From positions 706,001-770,000 of the forward strand of contig JAJGOT010000002.1 of the NCBI GenBank assembly GCA_022457155.1: a stretch of 64,000 bases of DNA, in the 5' to 3' direction. Under the pieces are notes generated by a model. It was not told the DNA's origin. It searched no databases and saw only the letters and a program-made list of their open reading frames with translations. Positions 10,517-22,106 of this stretch are shown in pieces (the first letter of the stretch is position 1; each line of letters starts with the position of its first letter). Made by a program: the position numbers and the translations under genes. Source of the DNA: Cladopsammia gracilis (lineage: Eukaryota > Cnidaria > Anthozoa > Scleractinia > Dendrophylliidae).

Positions 10517-13500
10517 TTATTTGTCTTCATCAGCACATGCAACGAGAGCGCTCAACAGTTCACTGTCATCGGTGGCTGTGGCAGTCTGAACATAAGCTTG
10601 GTAGTAGGCACATTGCTGATGATTCTGTAGAGCAGCATGGGTGGGAGGAAGCTGATGCGACTGTAGATTCTGGTTTTTGCAGAATAACTTGTATCTCGTA
10701 TTGTTGACATTACAACTGTTAACGTCAATGTAAAGTGAACAAACGAACTTCTCCATATTTCTAAGATCTTCTATCATTGGTGGAACATGCTCGCCGACTC
10801 TATGGATACTTGCTCTGCTGTCTTTGTCATCTTTCACGATATCCAGCGCCGCCGCCTTCCCTTTTCCTGCGAAGGAGCTTACTGTGTCGCACCCAGTAAG
10901 TGTGTGTAGTCCTGGTAACGCCCGACACACCTCGATACTTAGCTTCTCACAGACCCGAGTGACACTGATGACACGAGCTGGACTTCTTGTGCCACTGAGA
11001 AGGAAGATGTCAGCACTTATGTACTCTCTAAAGTAGCACGCTAATACTTCCACATCAGTGTCCGATGACTTGATTTGACATCTTGGTTGCTGCAGAGTTC
11101 AAGCACAAAACTGGAGGAAATGCTCTGGTTGGTCCCTCACTCATCTGCAAGGAATTCCATGAGGTTGGTCTTGTTCGAACCATTGGCAAGGATTTTTTTC
11201 ACTGTTGCCGACAAAGCTGTTGTGGACTTGTAATCTGGACAGCTAACTGGCCCGATCTCCCCCGCTTCTCACGCTCAATGTTCTTTATTGAGACGCTTGG
11301 GTACTGATCTGCTACAAAGTCTATCCTCCTTGCTTCTCCCGCTTGCTTGATTACTGCACTGAGGATAAGCTCCGCAAGCTCAACGAAACTATCTGGTATT
11401 CTAGGTAGGGTTTGCAGTAGTGCCATGGCATCTATAATGACAGCAGAAGCATTTGGTAGATTTGGAAGGATCTCTACACCATTCTGCAGAAGCTTCGCTA
11501 AAGCGGACTTGTTTGTCTTAGCCAGTGAACTGTCGTAGGTTGCCAGAGACCAAGGCAAGGGTCCTAGTTCGTGAGTGAGGAGTTCTCTCTGGTTGAACTG
11601 TCGACTCTGTCCGATGACCAGGAGCCTAGCGAAAATATTTCTTTCTGTTAGGAGCACAAAACTCTTCCCTCCTGCAATCACCGTCTACTTCGCCAAATTT
11701 CCCTAACTTTAGCCTTGGTAGTATCTCCAAGAACCCTATTGCACTGCTGGTCATCCGGTCTTGTACAAATGACACTAACGCAGACTTTCCTTTCTCTTCC
11801 GCTATTAGCAGGTCCTCCGTCAAAGAGTTGCTCGCAACGGAACCTGAGCTCAGACTTAGGAGGTCGTCTGCCTTTTCAAACGGATTCTTCCATTGACTGA
11901 TCACCTCCATGACCTTCTGCACGTCTTCATCTCTCCTCTTGCGAACAGAACCCGACTCCTGATGACCCTTTCTCTTGTACTGAGAATGGGAAGAAGCCAT
12001 CTGCCTGCATCGATCGATTAAGCTGGCTCTTGCATGCACAGTTAACATCCACCGCTGCACAGCGCCCTTCTATAGGCTAAACCCTATTATGTCACCCTTG
12101 GTTTTTGTGTTGCGGTTCAAAGTTTGTTCGATGGTTTGGTCAACTGGAAGCTGTGAGAAGCCATGGGAGGTTGTGTGTTGTACACCGAAACCTCCTTGAG
12201 ACAGCATGCTGTAGACGTTGGGTGGATATCTGGAAGTGCTAACATGTGAACTAGGTACACCTGTAAATACCGTGCGTAATTTGTGTGGTCATATGCAAAA
12301 AAACACACGGGAACACAGCCACTTACAATCAGAACGTCCTTGAGTCCGGCACTGGAGAACCTCTTGCCAATTTCAACAAGGAAAGTGCAAACTGTATGAA
12401 ATGTTCCCATCCTAATAACCACACGCTGAAACTGCTGGGGATTTTGCCACACTATTTCCAAGGCCTTGGCATATATCGCCTGATCAAACACTATAATCAC
12501 GTCCCTCTGCCTGAGTTGATCTACCATCTGCAGTGATCTCTGTAATATTGTGTAGACTGTTGGCAACTCTGTGGGACCTGCCTCGATCACTGGACAATAT
12601 CTGACACAGCTCTCACGAAGATCCATCCCTTTTATTACCTTAATATTGAACGCCGTCCAAGCTGGTATAATTTGCTGTTGCTCCGCAGACAATGCAAACA
12701 ATCAATCTTGACATGGCTGTCGACACAGCATCCATCCAAAGTCGATTGAGCGAGCTCTCTGCGTGGTTTCTGGAATAGTCAGTATGACCTGGTTGATGTT
12801 GATATGCACAGCAGCAGGACCCTGTCGGCAACTGGAATGCCAAGGAAGAAGATCTGTAGCAATATGTGTGACTGCGCGCTTCTTAGAACGCGCTTCTTCA
12901 ACATGAATGTCTGGCAGTGGAGCACAGGTAAGCGGTTTTCGTTGAACAACAATACCATTAGTGCGGTGTGTTATTCCCTTGCCTGTTAGGAGACGGATGC
13001 GAGAGTCGTACATTGCATTAAGAAAAAATAGTTCCCGTTTTATATATAAAAAATAAACGATTATACGTGCGCTATAAATCAATTGTTTACTCTGAAGTAC
13101 AAACAGATGAGCTGAAAATATGAAGAGATAAGGTAAAAAGATGAAATAACTGCCGATGCAAAAATAATAATTAGTTATGGTTCTTTAGATACCTGATGAA
13201 GTTTCCTCTTGAAGGTCATTGTTGTCCCAACAGAAAATAGCAGGAACACTGGGACTGCACACGCTAGGTAACAGTACACCATTGCTAAGGTTTGTTATTT
13301 GCTGCTTGGCAATTGCCGTCTCATGCTCCTCAATCTGAGAATATGAAAGACCGTGACTGAATCTGTTTAAGAGAGTTACCACTTCGGCATTCCCAGTGAG
13401 GCTTTTGACTTTCATGGGAAGTAGCACATGCTTGGGAGTCTTTATGCAACCCCGCGGGAAATACAGTGAAGTAGATCCTGTCCTAGTGAGAGAATCCAGC

Positions 13501-14290
13501 AATGAACGTGATTGGGTAGATTTGTTACCCGTTTAGGACTAAATTCGATATCTGAGGTAAGAATCCAAGTCAGCATGTTGTACAGCATATCAGGAACCAT
13601 AGCAGCATCAGATTGTAACTCGTCAACCTTTGTTGGCCATGAAATAACTGGCTTCACGTCCAGAAGAAGGTTTCACAGTTCTTTTGATGCATGATAAACC
13701 TGATGCGCAATGTCTTCCCTAGCTTTAGGGTCTTGTTCATCAATCCCCTCCGCTCACAACTCTAACCAACAATCTGTCATATCTGATTGCAAAACCAAAG
13801 ATTCGATGATCTCTCCCTTCTTAACGTTGGGACTATAATCAAGTTCGGACTGGCTAGGATCTGAAGGCTTGCAAACGCCTAACTGTTTTCCAAATGCTCC
13901 TTTCATACGTTGCTTGAGCTCCGATGACCTATAGTCACTGATGTTTAAGCCTTCCTCGTTAAGGTGTGAAACAAATTTTCCAACAAGCTCTGTCATATTG
14001 AGGATTCTCATTTGAATGATGACTTCACTTTGAAGATACTGATACAATTCGCCAAATGCTTTGCTGTAGCCTCTAGATTCCTCATCTTTAGTAGCACAGT
14101 TTTGCACTTCGAGCTTTGTTAGTGTTTCAAGGCGAACATAATTCTTGTTGCATGATCTGTGGTATTTAATCTCGCAGGCAATGCAATCCTGTCCTTTTAT
14201 CTGCAGCGGTACACGATTATTGCCCCTTATCTCAGCTGCGTTGAGGAGGGATGCACTGCCATACTTGCTGATGTTCTGGGTTAGAGCTTC
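10517..14290 (-). pseudogene. Gene A: large repeat-family gene with XPG/FEN-like motif
   Basis: Read 5' to 3' on the minus strand: an N-terminal segment with ACEIKYHRSCNKNY (about 14180); EYRSSEL-type sequence (13754-14107); PTKVDELQSDAAMVPDM (13442-13657); LPMKVKSLTGNAEVVTLLNR (13185-13430); GKGITHRTNGIVVQ (12982 down); IPAWTAFNIK and VIIVFDQAIYAKALEI (12117-12701); LPVDQTIEQTLNRNTKTKG (about 12120); VQRWMLTVHARASL (12060); SIKNIEREKRGRSG (about 11250); and ADIFLLSG then LPGLHTLTGCDTVSSFAGKG (10517-11053). The last block resembles the GCD and helix-hairpin-helix region of XPG/FEN1-type nucleases; that is inference. A GT-AG intron fits at 12983-13192, joining SSG and KGIT in phase. Breaks include a TGA at 12699-12701, a TAG near 12071 and several frameshifts. 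I know this protein type as a multicopy cnidarian family without an agreed function. An Academ-like transposon is one possibility. Confidence 0.72.
12983..13192 (-). other. Spliceosomal intron inside gene A
   Basis: The minus-strand donor GT at 13192-13191 follows a codon remnant G. The acceptor CAG ends at 12983, preceded by a pyrimidine-rich run. Removing the 210 bases restores the reading from EETSS to GKGITHRTNG across a phase-1 junction. This argues against a purely intronless retrocopy. Confidence 0.7.
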
Positions 14291-15379
14291 CTTTCACCTC
14301 GCTCCCTTTCCACGTTCACATAAGATCTATGGAAGCCTTTTGTTGGCGTCATGGGATTAGCAATTGCGCTACGCATTGTGGGATAAATACCCTAGAATCT
14401 CGGGAAAAGCACATTTCATTATAATTATTGGCTTCGGACAAATTTTTTATAACGGATAAAACTTGCTCAATCAAATATTGTGTAAAGAAAGAAAAATGAA
14501 AATAAACTTAATTAAATAAGGATATTATACAGACATTTTCCAGACATTGATGAATCTTTTTGACATCTTGAATAAAATTAAGGTATCTCAGAGCAAATAC
14601 TCTTACTGTAGAATACTTCTATAGGCATTTTTGAGAAATATAACTCAAGTTAAATACATAAAATTGTATTTTTTTATTCGAAATTGTGCGAAAAACCCCA
14701 CATTTTCATAACCAAGCAATATTTGACTGGTGCCTGGTGTCATGGAAACCAAAACTATGGCTCTGATAGCACATTTGGGTAGTTTATGAAACAACAAGTA
14801 TATCTTGCAAATTTGAACCAATTTGGTTGATGTTTGTTAGAGATGTGGACCATTTTTCTTCTCACCGAGACTACAGTAAGCAAATTCTCCCCACCACACC
14901 CCCCATGAAAACAGTCCAATGTCTCATTATAGCACACGTTACAGGTTTGAAAACAAGTAGATTTTAAAAATATAGGTCATAAGCTTTTATTTGATACCAA
15001 ATTCACTATGTCCCATGGGGGTGCTACGAAACTAAATTTCTAGGCCTCTTTTGAGATTCGGCTCATGGACTATGCTTTGGGCACGTAAGCATAGCATGAT
15101 CCGTCATGTCGCAAACACAGCAGCGATGAAAGCTTTTGTAAGTGGCGTCAGAGAGTTTGCAACTGCACTTCCCCGATTAGTTGTTTGTAATATTGTCACC
15201 CTCCTTACCGCATATAACTCCCGTTATTCCGTATGAACAAAGATAACATAATAGTGGAGTGTACTTCGTGCGGTGGCGGTGTTTATATTGTCACCGTCCT
15301 AATCGTCCTAACCTAGAAATTTTCTTTGGCGTTGTTACGGGTTTGGGCGTTGCCACTGGTGCGAAATGGGATGGCATTG
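14291..15379. other. Stretch without a recognised gene
   Basis: There are short open frames only. TTAAGGTATCTCAGAG near 14578 resembles a TTAA-type transposon end, but no inverted partner was found nearby. The strand-specific reading of gene B fades out at about 15380-15430. Confidence 0.45.
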
Positions 15380-16690
15380 TTGGACCTCAGATCTTGATGG
15401 GGTACAACTGCAGGTCTTGCAGTAAGCCCCGATGCAGTTGACGTAAGGTTGTTTCCATTTAGCTGATACATCTGCATCAAAGTCCTGGCAGATACTCCTC
15501 AGCTGTGCTACTGACAGCTTTGTCAGTTTTGCTTTTGTAGCCAGTTAACAAAGATTGTTCCCATCCCACATAAAGGGGTGCCCTGGAAGAAGGTCTCGCA
15601 TTGCTGCATTCCGTATACCTTCTATGGTAGCTTCCTGAGTGGCACATTGTATCGCCTCGAGGTCCAGATCTTCCTCGACGTGTGTGAGTGATTTCTTGGC
15701 GGCTAGCCTAGAAAAAAAGCCACTTATTTGAGTGACAGTTAGGAAGTCATCGCTTTTGAAAATCCTTTCCCCCTTTGCATTAACAGCGGTTATCATGGAG
15801 CAGGCCACCGAGGCACGGTTGACTTTTCTTCCAGATCGTTTGCCCTGAAGAAATTTGCCAGTCATGAACGATTTCTGAGCTTCCGCGAATTGTCGGTGCG
15901 GGGCACTAGTCTTTAGTGCCCAACCCTCGGGTAATCTCTAAGAGGTACCTGCCTCGACTACAGGAGTGGCCAGCTCTGACACGGTTTCACGCTGCCCTTC
16001 AATTCTCTGCCAATACTCGACAGCAGCGTGATCAAGTAAAGTCTCCCTCTCAAGGGCCAGCTGATGTGTCCCACAGTCTAGATGGCGCTGCATGGACGAG
16101 AAACGCATGAAAGTTCTAATGCAACCCTCTTCGGGGCAGCTGAACAATGCTGTGTTCTTGTTCTTCCTCTGTAACTCCTGCATCCCTTTTATCTTTAGAT
16201 TTTGTCCTCTCCTTGATCGCTGTGAACGAGTTTGCCGGGGTAGCAGGAGTAATGCCTGACAATGTGGGTAGTTGGGATGGTGATGGGTACTGCAACTTCT
16301 CACTAGTGATACACTTCCTAGGGGCGATGTTGAATGCCCTCCAGACCTGAATACCAAGCTCGTCATATTCTATGTTGCTGATGTAGCTTATCCCATCTAT
16401 GTTGCGAGGAAGCGCAGCGGGAACAGACACAAAATCGCACAGAGACGGTCACAGTTGGCACTCCACCCGAGGACAGGATTGCATCCAACATTTGTTACGG
16501 GGTCTCAATATCGTGACCAGAGTTCGGGTGAATCCTCATACACGATTTTATAGTGGCAGCCTTACAGTCACAGGCAGCTTTGCCCCCTTGCAGTTTGAGA
16601 AGTTGAGACGCTTGATGGTAATACCGTGAAGGCGACCCATGACGGCAGCACACACAATAGTCATACTACTATGGTAGCACCCAGCAGGAA
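15380..16690 (-). pseudogene. Gene B, 3' part: C2H2 finger and GWALK-type C-terminus
   Basis: On the minus strand the reading resumes at about 16685 with AGCYHSSMTIVCA, then CKAATIKS (about 16560), then ISYISNIEYDELGIQVWRAF (16115-16430). A C2H2-like finger follows, CPEEGCIRTFMRFSSMQRHL plus DCGTH (about 16090-16160), then GWALKTSAPHRQFAEAQKSF (about 15930-15870) and ITAVNAKGERIFKSDDFLTV with ISGFFSRLAAKK (15545-15865). Past an in-frame TAA at 15545-15547 the same frame continues with KLSVAQLRSICQDFDAD, which looks like the normal C-terminus. At least one frameshift near 16600 and others near 16430 and 15940 break the gene. The family is multicopy in cnidarians and of unsettled function. An RNase H-like transposase is my inference, from the acidic DNAGCYH-type motif expected at the interrupted joint. 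Confidence 0.68.
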
Positions 16691-17493
16691 TTCATACAGA
16701 GGCTTTAACTGCCAACTGCTAGGTGTCACCCTCATCAGCTGTTGACCAGGAGCTATGGTAGTTTCGGCGGCTAGCAACGGGACTACAGCTCCTGGCGCCG
16801 CCAGCAGCAAATGCCACTGGGTGATGCCCAGTCAAGCGTAACAGCAGCAAGCGTGTGGTATATGCACAAGGAGAGTCCAGCCAGCAGATGTCAGGGAGCT
16901 TAGCTGGATGCAGTTTAATAAAATGTGATCAGCGCAGACTGCGCTGACTGCGATGACTACCATGACTACCAGATCCAGTTGGATGCTGCCTCTGCTTCTT
17001 CTTGGAGAGTCTTGATTGTTGCTTGGAGAGTTTTCGTTGGGAGTCCGATGTTGGACAAGAAGGACCTGGTCGATCCTGCAATGAAGCCGTGGCAACCGAC
17101 TTCAATAGGTATAACGCTGCAGCCCCAGCTAGCTAGCACGAAGAGGCTCGTACCGGGTTCTCTTGTGTTCGTTAGCAAAGTCAAAGTTCCCTTCCCACGG
17201 CACAGTTCGACCAGATGGACGCATTCACGGGAGTCAGACCAAATTACAATGTCAGGGCGCACAGTTGTGATGGCAATGTGGCATGGGAAATGCAAGGCTT
17301 TAGATAGATCAGCCAGCATTTGCCAGTCTTGGGCACCCTTAAGTAGCCTCGCCTGTTTCGTTTTCTTCACAGTGGCTGGTTGGGGCTGCTCACCTTCCCT
17401 GTGGAACTTAATGCCTTGATTTGTTACCTCCTCAACTGGTGCCTTATTAATGCTGGCGCATTGGGCCTGTGTGGCTTCGGCTATGACCCGCAT
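16690..17493 (-). mobile_element. LINE 3' end inserted into gene B
   Basis: A 175-codon frame (16966-17493) reads DWQMLADLSKALHFP, then TTVRPDIVIWSDSREC, then HLVELCRGKG, then IEVGCHGFIAGST and AEAASNWIW. I recognise this as the C-terminal domain that follows the reverse transcriptase in a group of cnidarian LINEs. The PDIV and LVEL pair is compatible with a PD-(D/E)XK restriction-like nuclease, which is inference. The reverse transcriptase itself is absent, so the copy is 5'-truncated, as LINE insertions often are. About 275 bases of non-coding tail follow to 16690. It separates TTVYYRQ (17493) from AGCYHSS (16685) of gene B on the same strand, so it inserted after gene B had settled here. 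Confidence 0.65.
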
Positions 17494-18086
17494 TATTGCC
17501 TATAATAGACCGTAGTTAGGGTAGGCATTGTGGTTTTCAACTGTTGGATCACATCAGCCATTACCGCGACTACAGCACTGCTGTCCTGGCTGCAATGGTT
17601 GAAGATGTGAGCAAATGTCAGCATCTTCGATTCTCCCCCCTCTCGCTTTGTGGCCACTGTCAAATGCCACAAAATTCTGCGCTTTGTGAACCAGTCAGTC
17701 TGACTCTCCCTGTACTTCTGCTGCAGATATTTCATTGCCCAGTCTTGAACCACAATGATTGACGTCTCATCCATCTCTTCAAAATTCTTGGCTCTTGCTC
17801 CATCCTGGTTAACAGAGCGCAAAAGATGGGATTTCCATGCCAGAATAGTGGTTTTCGCTTGCTTGCATCGGAATGTCAGCTCCTCTTTCAAGGTGGATGG
17901 CAGGTTACCACTCTGAGCAGGTAGGCCAGCTTCAATATCGGCTATTGTTGAGGGCAAAAGCGCACACTGTTTGCAGACATCATTGTGCTGGTGATCACAT
18001 TGTGCGTCAAACAAGTGCTCCTTTCGATCGCTTAAAGCAAATGATTGGCAATGATCTGCCACCGCTGAGCTCTCCGAAACGTGTAC
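17493..18086 (-). pseudogene. Gene B, 5' part
   Basis: A 189-codon minus-strand frame reads ADHCQSFALSDRKEHLFDAQ, LAWKSHLLRSVNQDGAR, IVVQDWAMKYLQQKYRESQT, DWFTKRRILWHLTV and HIFNHCSQDSSAVVAVMADV, ending TTLTTVYYRQ before the LINE insertion. The frame stays open upstream to about 18086, where a TAG preceded by a T-rich tract could be a splice acceptor, so this is probably an internal exon. In relatives I remember, the next residues are DNAGCYH. Asp in such motifs often serves as a catalytic residue in RNase H-like transposases, but I cannot prove this here. This half is free of stops; the 3' half is broken. Confidence 0.7.
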
Positions 18087-18445
18087 CTATGGATTAAAAT
18101 AAATGATATTACTGAATAGATGAAATGCAAAACACGCGCGAGCAAAGTTTGACTAAATACACTTTCTTGTGCGTCTCCCTTAACTGTGCGTCTCCTTTAA
18201 TTCTCCGCTAGACACAACAAAACAACTAAAGTGTTTACCCAGCTCACGGCTGTGTGGCCGCGCGAAAATCAAAGCCTTGCTTTCAAGATCCCGGATGTTG
18301 TTCAAACACGGGCGGACGGACAGACACGCGCCCACAAAACATTCCGCTAGCCATGACCATGAAAAATGACGGCAATAGGTTCTATGAGTATTGAGCTGCG
18401 CAGCCAGGTCTTCGGCCTGGCAAGTGTTCCGCTATTATCAAATGA

Positions 18446-18505
<60 letters not shown>

Positions 18506-19793
18506 GAGAGAATAAGCATAGATACACATGTGGTATAACAATGTTCAACAACAGCATATTTTCAACCAAAGGGTGGTGCATATTTTGCATGCATGCATGA
18601 GGAGATTTGCGTGGGAAGACAAAACAAACAATTTGCTACCATTGTCATAAGACATTTTGTGGATATTTTTGCAATGACTATGGAAAGAAAGCTATTTACA
18701 CTTGTGTGATTATGTTGTACCAAGCACCAATTTAGTTGGAGTCCCGGCATTCAGCATTTGGAAACAACACTTGAAGACATTGATTGATTATACAGCTTAC
18801 GCAGGTGAGAATCCGTGAAGAACTGAGTTTCCCTGCGTTATAAACATTTAATCACAAGCTGTACATGCTATTTGGAAGTTATTCCATTGAGTACTATTTC
18901 AAAATTGTAATATTTCTCGACTGAATAATTTTCAAATACCACTACAGCTTGTGCTATTATCTACATTACACACATGCGGTTCAAGAATGTTGACTTCTGG
19001 ATTGAAGTATGATTTCCTGCCTTTTGTGGATAAAAATTAATATCTCTTCCATTCTTACTTACCAATACAAGCCTCAATCACATCCTTATCAAGGTCGTTA
19101 AATTACTTTGTCAGGAGCTCTTGTTTGGTGTAGAAGCTACACAGCAACGACCTAACACTGTTCTTGACTTGTTTTCTGCATCTTTTATAGCTGCACCCAA
19201 TTTGTTTGGGTACATCCACATACTTGACCCACTGACATGTTCTGAAAGCTGAAGGAATAAGGTTTGGTTAAAAAGGGAAAATTTGTGTTGTTTAACTGTA
19301 AATTTACTATTTTTATGCGGAGAAACCTTGTAAATGTGACTGCGTGGTATGTCAGCTAGTATATAAGTACAACTTTGCAATTCATGGGTGGAAAACCTTA
19401 ACAAAACGGACTGGAATGTTAGGATTTATTTTATACATGTAAAATAAATGCATGAACTAATTAAAACAAATGAGCATGCAGTCAGTGTCTTGATCAATAT
19501 AACATACTCCTTGGGCTGTTCCACTTTCCTTTGACATCTTTGGTGCAAGATGCCGATCAATACCTTCCTTTGTTTTTCCTGTGGGAGACAGAAATCTTGA
19601 TGCTTGTGTATGTCTGTGTGACTTATCAAGACGATGCTACTTTCTTTAAAAAATGGGGGAAAGGCTGACCTCTTTTGAGTGCGACTTTCTAATTTTTGGT
19701 GGCAACTTTACCTTTTTCCTTCCTATGTGAGTCTGGTGGCCATGGAGAACAGTCTATTGTTCCTTTTTTTTTCCCCTTACCATATATCAGTAT
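18087..19793. other. Stretch with microsatellite and no recognised gene
   Basis: Two minus-strand open frames (19111-19404, 97 codons; 19426-19629, 67 codons) show no domain I can name. The first contains MYPNKLGAAIKDAENKSRT after an AG and could be an exon, but this is weak. Confidence 0.4.
18449..18499. repeat. (AT)n microsatellite
   Basis: About 25 uninterrupted AT dinucleotides. Confidence 0.98.
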
Positions 19794-19980
19794 TTATAAT
19801 TCAACACATTGATACACTGCCCAAATATGGTTAAAAAGTTATCGATATATGCTGTCTAAATGACGTATATCAAACAATGGTGGTAAATTTCGCATTTTGA
19901 CAAGAGAATGCAAAAATGACGTACCAGCCTCAATATTTTTTCTTTAAACTGTGCTTTGTTATCAATGTGTTGAATTATAA
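19794..19980. mobile_element. Small foldback element with 21-bp perfect inverted ends
   Basis: TTATAATTCAACACATTGAT plus A at 19794-19814 is exactly mirrored at 19960-19980. The 187-bp unit has no coding capacity and fits a MITE. No clear target duplication was identified. Confidence 0.8.
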
Positions 19981-20073
19981 AACTATTATAGTGCTCAAGC
20001 TCGCATGATATCGCCTAATTTTAGCCGACTGGCCTACAGCCTTGTTGGCTAAGAATTAGGCGATATAATAGTT
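19981..20073. repeat. Hairpin-forming inverted repeat
   Basis: AACTATTATA at 19981 mirrors TATAATAGTT at 20064-20073. Inside, ATATCGCCTAATTTTAGCC mirrors GGCTAAGAATTAGGCGATAT with one extra base. It directly abuts the preceding foldback. Confidence 0.75.
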
Positions 20074-20702
20074 AAATATCTGCACTTGTAAATTTTTAAT
20101 AACTTTGGTGTTGCCATTAGCTACAAACCTTTTTTGAAATGGACAATATAATGTATATGATGGTTGGGAAGAAAACTGTAAAATATCTTCTTTAAGGTGT
20201 CATAACTAATGAATGTATTTAACGTTTGTGTATGCGTGTCTGTGAACTTCCACTGGTGAAAAATCTCAGTGCAATCAAAACTTGATGCACAGGTTGCATG
20301 GCATGATTTCGGTGAGTGCTACGAAAAAGTTCACCAGAGAAAAAGTTTGTTATATATATAACAAACGGTGGCCTATGAATGCCAAACGTGCCATCCTACC
20401 ACTGTAGTTAAATTTAGAAATGTATGACAAAAATAATGGGATCATGTCTGCTCCACAAAATGGATTTCAATTTCAATTTATAACAACATTCCTATTATCA
20501 GCGATGGCAACTACATCTTACAATTAAATAAAATTGCTACAATTAATCAAATGACCTTCCTTGTCTCTGCCAGAATCTTTTTTCACCCTGGAAGTTATGT
20601 TACAGTACATGTTATGTATGGGATACAAGAAAAGATCAATTGAATCTCCTGACCAGCCTCTATTGTTTCAAAGCATTGCCGCATATGATTAAGAGCCTGT
20701 TC

Positions 20703-20773
20703 TCTCATAAGCGACCAGCTCTACATGTAGTTACAACCATGTTTTCAAATTCCGGAGGTGGTCGCTTATGAGA
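20703..20773. repeat. Small foldback, 15-bp perfect arms
   Basis: TCTCATAAGCGACCA at 20703-20717 is mirrored by TGGTCGCTTATGAGA at 20759-20773. Confidence 0.8.
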
Positions 20774-20859
20774 CCACGCTTCAACATAACTGTATTCAAG
20801 GCTTATGATTTATTTAACTGACTTAAAAATGCTTAAATACCTACCCATTCCTAAAAAGG

Positions 20860-21295
20860 TTTACTGTTGGATTTATTTGTTGCAAGCCAGGGTATTTCCC
20901 TCAATACTTCAATGCAATCTACTCAATTGTTTGCTTTGAAGGCTGCGGATTTTCTGCCTCAAGATGGTCAGCCATCTGTTTCACAACCTTTTTGGTAAGA
21001 TCACAGGGCAAAGACCCTGGTTGTTTGAAGTCAGCTTTCAAAGCCATGTCAACTTTTTTACCAGACATACTCATCAGTTGAAAATCTGATGGTAAATCTA
21101 CAGGTTTATTGTTCCACCCCGGAACAATTATCGTTGGTTACAATTGGTGTTGGGGAATAGCTATCTTCTGAATACACAGACAATGTGGAACCACTCTTTG
21201 ATGATCCAGGTAAATTAGATGCCCTGCTAGTCCGGCTGCTACTACTAGATAAGATTAATGGTTAATTTCCATCAGGAAGTTCCTCTTGGCTCTGA
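20860..21295 (-). pseudogene. Family C: N-terminal fragment, Ser-rich then helical
   Basis: Minus-strand reading from about 21290 gives a serine-rich stretch (SSSSRTSRASNLPGSSKSG), then SVYSEDSYSPTPIV, a 1-2 base frame change at about 21115, then PVDLPSDFQLMSMSGKKVDM, ALKADFKQPGSLPCDLTKKV and VKQMADHLEAENPQPSKQ. This resembles the N-terminal half of a multicopy protein family in cnidarians and fish whose C-terminal half appears on the other strand at 23480-24490. There is a stop in TIE*IALKY. Function unknown; probably transposon-borne. Confidence 0.5.
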
Positions 21296-22076
21296 AAGGC
21301 ACAGATCATTAGAAGATAAATTTGTATTTTACTTAAGAGCGGCTGTCTGTAAATATTGAGAACTCGCCGTCAAAACTGAATTTTCGGATTTCTTCACATT
21401 TGTTCAGGAGAAACCCTTTGGTGACCTATTTGCGACAATTACATTCAAACTTTCCAAAGACTTTTCGTTTTCCAGAAATTTGCCAAAAACTAAAATGCCA
21501 TGTTCAGGTTGCAGCTGCCATTAAATTTGCCGAGATTTGCTGCATATTTAAATCGCACGGGAAGAAAGATGACTCAACATATGGAAATGATTCTTTGCAG
21601 TTTAGTAGAGTAACCCTTTGAGAGAGCATTGTGATGTAAAAATATTGGAAGAAGATACACATTCCTACTTTCAGCGCTTTGGTAAACACTTGAAAATGAG
21701 GAAACTGCTCTGGCATAAATCTTGTCCTGGTACATCGAATTTTATAATGAAAGTTATACTAGCAGAAAACTATGTTTCTGTACTGCAACATATCGAAAAT
21801 TTAGCTTGGGTAATTGAAAAGCCACCTGTTGAGAGAAGTAAACGCGCAGGCAATTTTCATGAATTTTCTTCAAAAGTCGAGACAGTGAGTCACGCAAGCA
21901 CGAGTATTTTAAAACACATTTCAAATAGATCAGTTTAGCTTATTGCATATACCCTTTTCTTGCTCTGGCAAACAAAATTTCTTGTTTGGAAACAAAATCT
22001 AGTGTTCGAATGAGCTTTTCTTGCTCTATATCCTGATAAAAACCAATTCTCGAACAGGTAGTAACTGATCGCAAAC

Positions 22077-22106
22077 AAAAAGGTCAAGCGTCGTCTTGAC
22101 CTTTTT
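22077..22106. repeat. 12-bp perfect hairpin with 6-base loop
   Basis: AAAAAGGTCAAG and CTTGACCTTTTT flank CGTCGT. It looks like a bacterial terminator but lies in eukaryotic DNA with no gene beside it. Confidence 0.8.

Noticed and set aside
14578..14595. Third TTAA MITE starting TTAAGGTATCTCAGAG
   Set aside because: No inverted partner was found within about 1 kb on either side.
19111..19404. BEN-like exon
   Set aside because: Only a few residues looked suggestive; no conserved BEN pattern as seen at 58.9 kb.
22077..22106. Rho-independent terminator
   Set aside because: The hairpin is perfect, but the DNA is eukaryotic and no gene ends there.
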